Below, one piece after another: positions 24,106 to 35,272 of a DNA stretch of 64,000 bases. The stretch is from Paracentrotus lividus. Its lineage: Eukaryota; Echinodermata; Echinoidea; Camarodonta; Echinidae. The position numbers and the translations under genes are program-made. The notes under the pieces are model-generated. The model was not told the origin of the DNA. It made no database searches and saw only the letters and a program-made list of their open reading frames with translations. How positions within the stretch are numbered: position 1 is the stretch's first letter; each line of letters opens with the position of its first letter. The DNA lies in NCBI GenBank assembly GCA_940671915.1, contig CALNVZ010002100.1:6625899-6689898 (forward strand), read 5' to 3'.

Positions 24106-24760
24106 ATAAAAAAAAAACGTGTTTTGTAAATGTTTTTTTATTGAATAATTTTTTTTTCAACGCATCAAATGACTCAATATCGCAAATACTACAAAACCAC
24201 ATTGTGAAGCTAAAGTGACCAAATGTTTGAAATCCCAAGACCTGAAATACATGCAGAATCCAGGTTCGGTAAAATACCTATTTTATTTTATTTTTAATCT
24301 TATCTTTACTTTTCTATCATGAAGAGCTGTACAAAAAAAAAAAAAAAAAAAAAAAAAACGGCCGAATTCTAATTCATTATATTGAGATTTGATTGGAGCT
24401 TCATACTTCTGGGAATATTAAGGGAAACAAAAAAATGTTTTAGTATGATATAGTTGATTGCCTTTTAACATTTTATTGCTACAATTTCCTTTCTTTTCAT
24501 GTCTCAATGTTATCAATCTTTGTCAGTCATTTAACTCTTTACGATTTATATCATTGTGATCATTCTATTTGCTTTTCTTCAGTTCTCATGACAATTCTAG
24601 AAATAACGATTCGTGTTACTAATGATCAATTTCGTTCGAGATTGTTTGAAATGTTCTGAATATATAGACTATTTGACTGTTGACTATACGGTTGACTATA
24701 TTTTAATTATATATTTTGACGAAAATAATACCCTCGTGTATTGTGTTTGACTACCTATAG
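24106..24760. other. No gene seen
   Basis: AT-rich with a poly-A run near 24335-24358. Upstream exons of the TRPV gene (ankyrin repeats and S1 are expected) were not recognised here. Confidence 0.5.
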
Positions 24761-24862
24761 GCCAGGTACATAGCTGAGGCTGTTGTCATCTTCATCTGTA
24801 TGGGAGAATCAGCTATGGAGATTAATTTAAGACGGTCATTCAGGGGATATGCTAAGACATTG
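24761..24862 (+). CDS. TRPV exon: putative S2 region
   Basis: 102 nt, acceptor CTATAG and donor GTAAAC, phase 0-0, encoding ARYIAEAVVIFICMGESAME and a basic continuation. It is assigned to the channel by phase, position and a TRPV-like RxxAE start. This is the least certain exon of the set. Confidence 0.6.
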
Positions 24863-27800
24863 GTAAACCTCTTTCTACAATATTCCAGCTCAATTTCACT
24901 CTCTTGTACCTTGTTATTTTGTATGTTTATACTGCATTTACTTCGCTGATATTCTCCTTTGAGAATATTCTTCCAATGCTTGTCAAATTGTGACCCATCG
25001 ACCTTTCGTAATTAAACAGGTTCTGTTGTCTTTTTCACCAATAATGTTTACAAATTAAATGTAATTTTACGTTACAAAAACAACAACAACAACAACATCG
25101 ATCTAAGGGTTGGTAGTGGCCATCAACTACTGATGAAATTCTTTAACAGAAATGTATTACTTTTGGCAAACCACTAGTATCGTTCATTTGAGTCTTTTTA
25201 ATTTTCGTTAGACCCATTATAATCTACTTTTTTGTTTTCTTTATGTTATTGTTATATTTATTTTGATAAATATTCATTAAAAAGAAAAAAAGAAAATAGA
25301 TAAATTATAGGGTACATGCAGGTAATATGGGCCAGCAGGAAATATGGGCCACTTGAAGCAAATCATGTCGTGACCGTCGACCGGTGACCGGTGTGAGCAC
25401 CATATTGTTGTTTATATGAACTGTATTCGAAAGTATATCGTCGTAAGAGCATCTGATGCCGAAATTTCTCTGAGAAAATTGCTGAAAATCAACAAGGTAG
25501 GTAAAACTTACGGCATTTTTTTACCCTGATGTAAAATTTGATATTTCACAGAATGTGATGGTGAAAGAGTGTTTGAGGGGGTAACCTCAATTGTTTTGTA
25601 TATTTAGTAAGCTTATAGTTTCATTTTGATCATACTAGCGTGTAGAGGTCAATTTGTTGTAGTGAAGGGGTGCAATGTGGCATTGAATGCTTGCCTGACA
25701 CAGCAACATTAGTGCAGGTAATATGGGACATCCAAAATGGCGGAAATGATTCTGGTACTTAGTATTGGGATGAGGCATCTATCTCTTTGCTACGATTTTT
25801 TTGGGTATATTCACAGTATATAATTAATATAAATAACCTATTGTAGGCCTATATTGACTTGTATAATAAAAATAATATTTAAATAATATTAAAATAAGAA
25901 ATAATATACAAAATACAAAAAAATGAAATATATAGTCAAAGGATTTACTGAAAGGTCTTATAATTTCAAATTATATCTTAAACCTGGTGTATAGTTTTGG
26001 TAGCAAAAAAGGAATTGGCACAAAACCGATCAAATGTAGTTACATGTTGTCCACAGTGCCCTAAAAGATATGTGTGAGAGATCTTGTGACATTCCTTTCG
26101 TTATTTCTGATGAATTTCATTGAATTTGTTTGAATATAGCGTAATTTAACTGCCGTTTATACCTCTGCTGACAAGTTCGCACGCCGGAGGTTACGGCGTG
26201 AATTAGTGCGAACGATCTGTGTGTAACCCCACACAAGAGAATCCCCATTGGTTTTCCACGTGAGCACTAACCTGTGACGGGTCCCCGACTTATCTTTTTT
26301 ATCCTTATATTATGAAATAAAGACACTAAAACGAGATTTCAAGTATTATAATTTGCTTTATTATGGTTCTTGGATTCAATCTTTCATAATTTATCTTAAT
26401 GTGAACCTAAATTAATTTTTCTTTCTCCCGAAACTATACACCACCTTTAAAGTTAATGATTTTCAACATTTTAAGCAAATTCCAGACATGGTAGAGTCAT
26501 TGTAGTTTTTAAAACATACATTAAATACGTGTGCCCATATTACCTGCACATGCAGGTAATATGGGCACTTTGGTAATGACGTCTACATTTGAATATTGCA
26601 GACAGGGGGGTTGGTGATAATTGTTTTTCTTCACAATAAAAGTTATAGCAGTAGTTATTGATTCATATAAACAAAGATTAGACTGTGTGTCATTTTGTAA
26701 TTTTATGCAAATTAGGCAAATGAGCTTAGGGGGCCCATATTACCTGCATGTACCCTATTAATTACTAGTTTCACATTAAATACTTAATTGCCATATAATT
26801 TTAAGCATCAATATGGTACTCGGCGGAAGGACCATTATTCCCTCTTTTGCAGCTCATTGTTTTTATCTGGTTAATCAATGAATTAACAACAGAATTATAT
26901 TCATCTTTCTTGACCACACCTTCACCCTCAAATTATTTTATTCTAAATGTGTAAATAAATTTTCCATTGCTATTTTTGATTAATTTAGTGCTTGATTCCC
27001 ATCTATATTCTTTTGATTTTATGTTTTTTAATCATAGATTGAGCTTCCGTAGAAAGGCTTCATGATCATAGCAACCATCATGTTCCTCCTGTGCATCCCA
27101 TTAAGATTCCTTGGTTACAAGTGGGAGGAAGATGCTCTCATTGTTATTGGGAGCCCTTTGTCATGGATGTATCTCCTCTATTTCTACAGGTCAGTTTACT
27201 TCTGGTCATCTTATCATACTCGTGATATTCTCTATCAAAAAGGGCATTACAAACGTTATTGAGTTCTTGTAGCGATCACAACGAAATTTTAACAGAATCC
27301 AACAAAGCAATGGAAACTAATAGTATACAAATGATGCACAGGTGTGAGGGGGTCGGTAGGAATTGTGGGCATGAGGTAACTATGGAATTGCATAACCCAC
27401 GAGGCGCTCCGAGTGGGTTTAGACTACTAGTAGTTGAAATAGTTACCGAATGCCCACAATTCCAACCGACCTACGAAAACCATGTGCCTCGTTTTATTTA
27501 GCAAAGAAACACACTATCATTATATTCTACCGATCCAAATTGATGTTATAATAAGCATTGTTTCCAAGCGTGAGATATGTGGCGTAAATAGATCCCAAAT
27601 GAACGAACACAAATAGGATGAAACTGAAGGCTTAATGCAGGAGCAAAGGAAGGAAATGACTTATTAGCTTTGAATATTGTGGTGAGTTACATCTTTTTGT
27701 ATTTTTATTTAAGGGCCCATCAAAGTCTTGGTCCACTGGTTGTCATGTTTGGACGCATGTGCATTGGTGATATCGCCAAATTCTCCATTCTCTACTCCAC

Positions 27801-30800
27801 CTTCGTCTTAATGTTTGCAGCTGGTAAGTTATGAATAATTCCAGAATAAGAGTTCCTTTTCTACCAAAGACAAGACAATACATATTCAGAAATGCAACCG
27901 TTAATAAAGACACAAATTCGAAATCTAAACTTACAAAGAGGGATGTTTTTCAAATGTTCATCCTGTCCCTATAATAAATAAAAAAATTAATTAAAAACTT
28001 TTTTTCTTATTACAGCTGGCCATTAGAAGTTTACTTCCTATTTATCACCCGTATTCAGTTAAAGTCGAAATTATACTCTTAGTTCTTAACATATAACGGA
28101 AAGCCTAGATATGAAAATATCAAAAATTTATTTCAATTTACTATTTCATTGCCAGTATTCAACATTGCCGTGGACAGTGATAGTGAATTCAGAGACTTCG
28201 AAGATTGGTTTGAGTCCATAGCTACAACGTTCTGTATGACATTCGGCAGATACGGAGTAAGTATGAATGGGTTCTAGGACAAATACCCCGAGACAATACT
28301 CCCGGACAGTTACTCCGGCCAGAAATCTACCCCATTATTCTAAATCCTAACCTATTCTAAATCCTAACCCTATTTCAGGGTGGTAGTTGTATATGGGGGT
28401 AATTGTCCAGGGGGTAGGTGTCCAGATAAGGTATGAAAGTGCTATTAATGGTGAACTGCTTTAATGATTTAAGAGTGTCATCTGTGCATTAAACGAAACA
28501 TTTTCATTTGAATTGCGACTGAAATTCAGCCATAAGACTGAGAAGTGAGTTTTGCTATCAAAGGAAAAACAAAAAAACAAAGAAAATAGTACATTCGTAA
28601 ATGCATTCATGAATTACTAGTATCCGTTTTACAGATTTTCTAAATTATTTTCTGCACTACCTTGTAATGCATACGTAACGAAAGTGTTTCTTGATTTTGA
28701 GCTCATGATTGTTATGTCTTACCCCCTCAGGTAGTCACCACGAAGGACCACGCCAAACATCCTGGGATAGCGAGTATTCTGATGGTTCTATTCGCTATCC
28801 TTGTACCAATCCTCCTACTCAACATGTTGATACACACAAAAAATGAGAACTAGTTTCCATGAGTAAAACCCGTTTGCTACTCTTGGAGGCGAGTGCTTTT
28901 ATTCGTATATCACGTATTTTACTTCAGAATCTGTGTTCTGTTAAAGTACACACCCGCTCTTCCAGAATATGTAAATTTAATAAGGGGTACTCAAGAAAAA
29001 TTATTGGTATATACACAATAATTTTTTTTCTTGAGTTATTCCTTAGTAACTTTACATGTTCAATTAGGTAAAACATTGTGCAAGTGAGTTTCTCTTCAAC
29101 TTGGTCGGCTTGGTGGATGATTCGGGTGAACACTAACAATCGAGTAAAGTGAGAATTGCTGGAGAAATTCATATATAGCCTGTAATTCACTAGATGAGTA
29201 AACTACGACACGTCTTCGCACGTCTCAAGTCTCGTGTGAAGTCTTTGAGAGTATTTTACTGGCTATGCGGTGCTTTTACATGTTGCCGCCGGTACGCCTA
29301 CTCGGATCACGAGTACGGACATCATCGGGACTGCTGCACGAGGTATGTTCTACGCGTACGTACGTACATGTATAGCGGAAACACAGAGTTAAATACCACT
29401 AAACAGCGGAACGGAGAGCGGAGGCGTGCATGCTCTTGTCTTTGGGTGAGTCCTATTCCTTTTTGTTTGTTTGTTTGCCTGTTTTTAATGATATTTGGAA
29501 TGTTCTCGATGATATACATGTCTGATAACACTAACAGCTAGAATTACCATGCATGGATATCCCATTACTTCGTCAGTCATGTACACAGTTTGAGTTGATG
29601 CATTGATGTGAGTAATTCAATGTATTGGTTTGTGTGAATTGATGCTCTGAAGTGGTATGCAGTGTATTGGTTTGAGTGAATTGATGCACTGATGTGTATA
29701 TCATCGCGAACATTCTATATCTTTATTTAAAAACAGGCAAACAAACAAACAAAGGAATAGGACTCACTAGTGAGTACGCTTTCACTACTCAGAGAGTCAG
29801 TAACGTAAGGTTGCACAACTATCACAGCAAGTTGTGAATTTGTGCAACTTTACTTACTGACTTCTGAGTATGTAAAGCGTTACTACTAGATTAGTTTTGT
29901 GCAATGTACTCAAAACATTTAGTTTGTTTACTCATAAAGAGTTAATTAAATAACTCATTTTTGTTGTGTCACTACAGTGCGTCCCAAAAAGCTATTACAC
30001 TTTTGTGGCTGCCAAATGATAATATGATTTTAGGTAATGAAATTTACATGTATGGAAAGCTCATTATCCCAAATTTCATATGACATCAAAAATTCCGAAA
30101 ATAAGTCATGCATGAATGAGCAGCGTTCACTTTTGTAAAGGGTATGGAAATTAGGGTGCGCAGGAATCGCCCTACTTTTGTATGAGGAAAGTCATTTGGA
30201 GCTTTATGGAATTGGGGATGATGCAGATTCTTGATCATTTTGATGAATTGGGTTTGCTATGTGAAATTTGTTGATTGGGAATTACGTTTTCATGCATGAG
30301 TGAACAGGAATATGTATTTCCTATTGTTGCATTGTCTCTTCCAAGGTATATTTTGAGGTCTCAGTGGTGTGTTTAATCTCTTCTCTCTTCCTTTTCTCTC
30401 CCTCCCTCTCTCTCTCTTCCTCCCTTCTCTCTCTCTCTTCCCTCTCTCTCTCTCTCTCTTTGTCTTCCTCTCTCCTCTCTCTTCTTTCTTTTCTTTTCTT
30501 CTTTCTTCTCTCCTGTCTCCCTCCCTCTTTTTCTATCTATCTCTCTCTTGCATGGGTGTGTTTTGACCATTCATATTCATTGGTTTCTACTCCAAATATC
30601 CTGACTACCTCCTCGCATCTTTTTTTTTTTTTTTTTTTTTGGGGGGGGGGGTTCTCAGTGACATAATAATTGCCTGCCCACATTTATTCGTAGATTATTC
30701 TATTTCATTGAATTACTTATATCATGTGGGATTTATGTATTGATACTCTTAATGTTTGTTGAAAAAAAAAGCATCACTGATGTTGCATGACATCCAAAGG

Positions 30801-33800
30801 ATCACAAAGCGATTATCAAACTGATCAATTTCCTGGCTCTCCTGTTCGCCCTCTGCTACACTTCCATGAGACTTGGAGTTCTGCATAGGTTTCCTGTTTT
30901 GATGAGTTCCAATTCCCTTCTTGCACCAATTTCATATTGTCAGTTTTGCTTCCTTTTTGTCCTGTTCTCTTGGTTATGCTTCTGCGCCTTATTTCCTCCT
31001 TTCAAAGTGACGCTGTCTTCATGCTGATTATTTTCGGAGTTTTTGATGTCATATGAAATTTGGGATAATGAGCTTTCCATACATGTAAATTTCATTACCT
31101 AAAAAAATATACGATTTATTTGGCAGCCATTTCAAAAGTGTATAGTTCTTTTTGGGACGCACTGTATATTGTCAAATCAAAAATACTCGATTAGGTGCGT
31201 TTTCAAAGCAGCTTTATTGAGTGAAAGCACTCATGGATGTGTGTCACTATATAGTAAAAAATACTTGGATATTTGAGTGTGATCACTCATATATGCAAGT
31301 TCTCATTTTTTGTGTGTAGCTATGATGGCTAAGACTTACTCAGAGATCATGGCTAGAGCCGTTATGGAGTGGAAGAGACAGGTGAGTTCACCTAATGTAG
31401 ACCCTATGCATTGACATAATCGCGCCGCCATCTTAGAGGCTGAGGCCATTGCCTTGCACGCGTTTGTGATCTGCTGCAGCTGGCGCATCTCTGACAACTA
31501 CGTTTACGCGTATTCCTATATCCTCTGAGGGAGGGCGCTATGAGATTATGACGTCATATGCGTAAGGTCTTTAACAGCAGTGGAAAGTTTCACGGTGCAC
31601 CAAGTATTCTTTTTGAGGTTGTGAGTGAATCTGAAAAAAACCTACCCACTCTCAACGTTTCGGTAAGCATGTTCTCACCATCTTCAGAAGAAGTTGATGC
31701 ACCATGAAAATTTCCACTGCTACCATCAAACCTACAAAGAATATTCGAGTTCACCTACCTCTTCTATCCAAAGCGTTTTTTTTTTTTTGGAAGGATAGCA
31801 GCTTTTTTTCGATAATTTATAGAAATGAGATGAGATGCAATCCGTGTTGACGTGTATTAGATGAATATTTTTGAAAATTTAAAAATTCCCCTACCGTTTA
31901 ATGGATGTTCTTAATACCCATTTCCTCGTTCTTTGCAGTGGGCCATGATCGTACTACAGGCGGAGCGGACAGTACACCCGAAGCAGCTGGCTCTCTATCA
32001 GAAAGCATATTCGGCCTCTATAACCTTCGATCATCCACAGGCCATCTCTACAGAGACCAAGCAAACAAACTTCTCAAAGAGCCTTGCCCCACCTACACTC
32101 CTAACCGTTAATAGTGATATGCCAGGACCAATAGATATACGAGAAAGACGTCAATCATGGGTGACACTTGCAAGAGAACAACAGCAGTGAGTTCATTTTC
32201 CTTTGTTTTTAATTCAAAAAATATTTACCAATATACTTATGTCCTGTTTGGTAAATATTAACGGTTAACTTTTAAACCCTCACACCAAACATTGGCCGGT
32301 ATGCTTAAGCTTGGTTATGAATGATCTCTTACAAAATTCTCATCCAACAAACATAAATTTGAACAAAAGGGGAAACTGACCAGAAATATTTAAAGTGAAA
32401 CGAGTGTTCTGGTCATGAGATTGAAATGTGGAAGACACTGTCTAAAAGTGATTTGGAGAGGTTGATAACAGTTCACCTAAGCATTGTTTTGTGCTGTGAG
32501 GTTTTTGAATGGCCAAATGATAAGAAATGAAACTGATTCAGCTTTGAGTCACATGCACTTACACAGAAATGCATGTATTGGGCAACACAAAATGTTCGGG
32601 ACCCAAACATGTTAGCTGTGTGGTATATATTGGATCAAATTATGTCTACTAGGGCATTTGAAGAGCAATCTTTTCTTGTGGAGATTTTATTGTGATATTC
32701 TTTCCAAATATCATGTAAATAACAGGAAAGCTCACAATAATTTTCTTCATCTTTCCCACACCCTCCCACTACACTACATTCCCTTTAATATGAAAACTGG
32801 TTCTAGGACAACTACCCCCGGACAACTACCCCTTGCTAAAAATCTACCTCCTTAGATTGGTTGGTGGTTGAGCTTTAGATGGCGCTCTTCAATCTGTTCT
32901 GGAGCCGACGATCGATCCCAAATATTATTTGCGCGCCTAAGTCTACACCTAACTCTACACACAAAAAATGAGAACTTGCATATATGAGTGATCACACTCA
33001 AATATCCAAGTATTTTTGACAACATAGTGACACACATCCATGAGTGCTTTCACTCAATAAAGCTACTTTGAAAACGCACCTAATCGAGTATTTTAAATTT
33101 GACAATATAGTGACACACCAAAATGAGTTTATTTAATTAACTCATTTTATTGAGTAACATAACTAATTGTTTTGAGTACATTGCACAAACTAATCTAGTG
33201 AGTAACGCTTTACATACTCAGAGAGTTAGTAAGTAAAGGTTTAAAACTCATCAACTTGCGTGTGATAAGTTTGTGCAACCTTTACTTACTGACTCTCTGA
33301 GTATGTAAAGCGTTACTCACTAGGTGAGTCCTATTCCTTTTTGTTTGTTTGTTTGCCTGTTTTTATAATGATATTTGGAAGTTCCGATGATATACACATC
33401 AGTGCATCAATTCTCTCAAACCAATACACTGCATTACTCACTTCAGTGCATCAATTCACACAAACCAATACATTGCATTGATCAATGCATCAAATTACTC
33501 AAACTGTGTACATGACTGACAAAGTAATGGGAAATCCATGCATGTTAATCTAGTTGTTAGTGTTATCAGACGATGTATATCATCGGAACATTCCAAATAT
33601 CATTATAAAAACAGGCAAACAAACAAACAAAAAGGAATAGGACTCACCCAAAGACAATCAGAGCATGCAGGCTCTCCAATCTCCGTTCCGCTCACAGATC
33701 TGTAACTCTATGGTTCCGATATACATGTACGTACGTACGCGTAGAACATACCTCGTGTGCAGTCTCGATGTCGTACTCGTGATCCGAGTAGGCGTACCGG

Positions 33801-34600
33801 GCGCAACATGTAAAAGCACCGCATAGCCAGTAAAATTACTCTCAAAGACTTTCACGAGACTTGAGACGTACGAAGACGTGTCGTAGTTTACTCATCTAGT
33901 GAATTACAGGCTATATAGAATTTCTCAGCAATTCTCACTTTACTCGATTGTTAGTGTTTTCACCCGATCATCCACCAAGCCGTACCAAGTTGAAGAGAAA
34001 CTCACTTGCACAATTGTTTTACCTAATTGAACATGTAAAGTTACTAAGGGATACTCAAGAAAAAAAAATTATTAAGTATATATACTTAATAATTTTTTTT
34101 TCTTGGGTATCCCTTAGTAACTTTACATGTTCTGGAAGAGCGGGTGTGTACTTTTAACAGAAACACAGATTCTGAAGTAAAAATACGTGATATACGAATA
34201 AAAGCACTCGCCTCCAAGAGTAACAAACGGGTTTTACTCATGGAAACTAGTTCTTATTTTTTGTGTGTAACTATGGGGGTAACTGTCCACGGGGTAGTTG
34301 TTGTGATACGATGAAAAATATATACATCTAAAGAAAAAAAAATGTATTTGTACATGTTAGATCAGGGAGCTTTATTATCCCCTTGTTTAATTAAGACTGC
34401 CTTCTAGCTAGTGACGCCATTTTGTTTTTAATTTCATCACTTCTTTTAGGATCGAGATGGAGGAAGATCAGTCGCTGTTACGACGTGGACACGATGACGG
34501 GTTATCGATGTCGCTACGAGGTCAGACTTCAGGCAAGGGAGTGAGCTGTAGAGCTATTCTCATTGAGAAGCTCGTCACTCATAAACCGGAGGCTGCTTAG
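24761..34600 (+). CDS. TRPV-type (OSM-9/Inactive-like) cation channel, C-terminal exons
   Basis: The exons 24761-24862, 27053-27189, 27714-27823, 28156-28256, 28731-28832 plus 31319-31381, 31939-32186 and 34450-34600 join in phase to 338 codons including TAG. They cover a segment likely to be S2, then S3, S4, the S4-S5 linker, S5, the pore loop, S6 with NMLIAMM, the post-S6 helix with EWKRQWAMIVLQAERTV, and a cytoplasmic C terminus. The post-S6 pattern is typical of invertebrate TRPV subunits (Nanchung/Inactive/OSM-9), which form calcium-permeable sensory channels in the plasma membrane. N-terminal ankyrin-repeat exons were not found in the window. A 2.48-kb transposon splits the S6 exon, so this allele would not encode a normal channel unless the insert is removed. 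Introns also hold two more transposons and two foldbacks. The gene runs opposite to the flanking receptor paralogues. Confidence 0.8.
25310..26755. mobile_element. DNA transposon, GGGTACATGCAGG family (copy 3, inverted)
   Basis: Family ends flanked by TA (25308-25309 and 26756-26757), opposite in orientation to copies 1 and 2. Its extra length comes from the nested element at 25982-26446. It lies in a TRPV intron. Confidence 0.9.
25982..26446. mobile_element. TTAA-flanked MITE (465 bp)
   Basis: Inverted ends containing TGGTGTATAGTTT are flanked by TTAA on both sides (25978-25981 and 26447-26450). The sister transposon copies are continuous at this point, proving the insertion. TTAA target duplication is the piggyBac hallmark; no transposase is present. 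Confidence 0.8.
27053..27189 (+). CDS. TRPV exon: S3 and S4
   Basis: 137 nt, acceptor CCGTAG and donor GTCAGT. Hydrophobic IIATIMFLLCIPLRFL (S3) is followed by WEEDALIVIGSPLSWMYLLY (S4). It starts in phase 0 and ends in phase 2. Confidence 0.75.
27351..27472. repeat. Foldback hairpin in TRPV intron
   Basis: Arms of ~33 bp (GGTCGGTAGGAATTGTGGGC and onward, versus its complement) surround a second inner hairpin AACCCAC...GTGGGTT. No target duplication was identified. Confidence 0.75.
27714..27823 (+). CDS. TRPV exon: S4-S5 linker and S5
   Basis: 110 nt, acceptor TTTAAG and donor GTAAGT. It encodes AHQSLGPLVVMFGRMCIGDI, then the hydrophobic S5 ILYSTFVLMFAA. The SLGP..VM....GD pattern is characteristic of the TRPV S4-S5 linker. 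Confidence 0.85.
28156..28256 (+). CDS. TRPV exon: pore turret and pore helix
   Basis: 101 nt, acceptor TGCCAG and donor GTAAGT. It encodes an acidic turret (DSDSEFRDFEDWFE), then a pore helix ending TFCMTFGRYG. The TFGRYG stretch takes the place of the selectivity filter and has no acidic residue of the kind seen in TRPV1 or TRPV5/6. Confidence 0.75.
28731..28832 (+). CDS. TRPV exon: S6, 5' part, up to transposon
   Basis: Acceptor CCTCAG. It encodes VVTTKDHAKHPGIASILMVL and the S6 helix through LLLNMLI. The frame is then broken by a transposon at 28833. Without the insertion and one TA the frame continues exactly into AMMAKTYSEI at 31319. Confidence 0.85.
28833..31316. mobile_element. DNA transposon, CACACAAAAAATGAG family (copy 2) inside the S6 exon
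   Basis: Terminal repeats CACACAAAAAATGAGAACT and complement, with TA on both sides (28831-28832 and 31317-31318). It carries a nested element (29975-31164); without that it is ~1.29 kb, like copy 3. The inside has a foldback built on CTATTCCTTTTTGTTTGTTT arms. No transposase was recognised. Confidence 0.9.
29975..31164. mobile_element. Nested element, CAGTGCGTCCCAAAAAG family (1190 bp)
   Basis: Inverted ends CAGTGCGTCCCAAAAAG, with TA on both sides. Copy 3 of the host transposon (32958-34267) has the uninterrupted site near 33112. A long polypyrimidine (CT)n tract lies at about 30395-30550. Non-coding; Tc1/mariner-like ends. Confidence 0.9.
31319..31381 (+). CDS. TRPV exon: S6, 3' part, and TRP-box helix
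   Basis: 63 nt after the transposon, encoding AMMAKTYSEIMARAVMEWKR plus Q, donor GTGAGT. It directly completes the NMLI|AMM S6 motif. Confidence 0.85.
31575..31721. repeat. Foldback, AGCAGTGGAAAGTTTCACGG family (copy 1)
   Basis: Inverted arms AGCAGTGGAAAGTTTCACGG...TGCA and its complement, with a second copy at 59462-59597. Probably a small MITE. Confidence 0.6.
31939..32186 (+). CDS. TRPV exon: proximal C-terminal tail
   Basis: 248 nt, acceptor TTGCAG and donor GTGAGT. It starts WAMIVLQAERTV, the conserved post-S6 helix of invertebrate TRPVs, followed by a polar tail (SMPGP-like DMPGPIDIRERRQSWVTL). Confidence 0.85.
32958..34267. mobile_element. DNA transposon, CACACAAAAAATGAG family (copy 3, inverted)
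   Basis: 1310 bp, TA on both sides (32956-32957 and 34268-34269), in a TRPV intron. The central foldback at about 33325-33650 is complete here. Confidence 0.9.
34450..34600 (+). CDS. TRPV last coding exon
   Basis: 151 nt, acceptor TTTTAG. It encodes a basic and polar C terminus with EEDQSLLRRGHDDGLSMSLR and ends KLVTHKPEAA-stop. Confidence 0.8.
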
Positions 34601-34781
34601 TAATGTATTCATCAGTTAAATCGGCATAGTTATTTGTATTGGTAATTGTTCATGTATGTAAGAGAACATGTAATAGAACATTTTACAATTTCATACAATC
34701 ATGTATACTTACTCGGACCATAATCATATGTATCTTATCACTTGGGGATATTTTCCAAAGTGGCAAGGGCGTATAAATCTG

Positions 34782-34787
34782 AATAAA
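34782..34787 (+). terminator. Possible TRPV polyadenylation signal
   Basis: AATAAA lies 182 bp after the stop codon, the first on this strand downstream of the TRPV gene. Confidence 0.4.
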
Positions 34788-35241
34788 AATTGCACAAAGT
34801 TGCAGAAAGTTGTACAACATTTTTCGAGTTACCGTATACATGGTATACGCATTTTTTTGTAACTGTGTAAATCCTTTTGTATTTTTTTAACAGTAATTTT
34901 CGCAATATGGGCAACTGCATATAATTTCGCAAGAATGTAGACAGCTTCTGGCAACAAAGCTTAACTTTTAGCCACTGATTGCAACCGTGTGCATTTTGAG
35001 AGTTTTATGTAACATTGGAAAAAAAATCCCCGTTGACAAGAGGCATAATCACCACCCTCACTGCCACCAACAGACAATTATTAGTAGTATGGACTTTTAT
35101 TTGCAGATTTTAATGAAGTATTTTTTCCCAATAAGGCTAAATGACATAATGATAGTAGAAATAAATTGGACACGTAATGTTTATTAGACTAAATGGTCAT
35201 AGATAAGAGAACATAACATAAATATGGATATACTCACAATT

Positions 35242-35272
<31 letters not shown>

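Noticed and set aside
30364..30666. Ser/Leu-rich protein
   Set aside because: Translation of a (CT)n tract inside a nested transposon.
28833..31316. Interpretation of the transposon as a new intron (introner-like)
   Set aside because: The right side has TAG, but the left side has no GT donor giving the needed phase; the only nearby GT (in CATGTTGATA) would remove codons and shift the frame.
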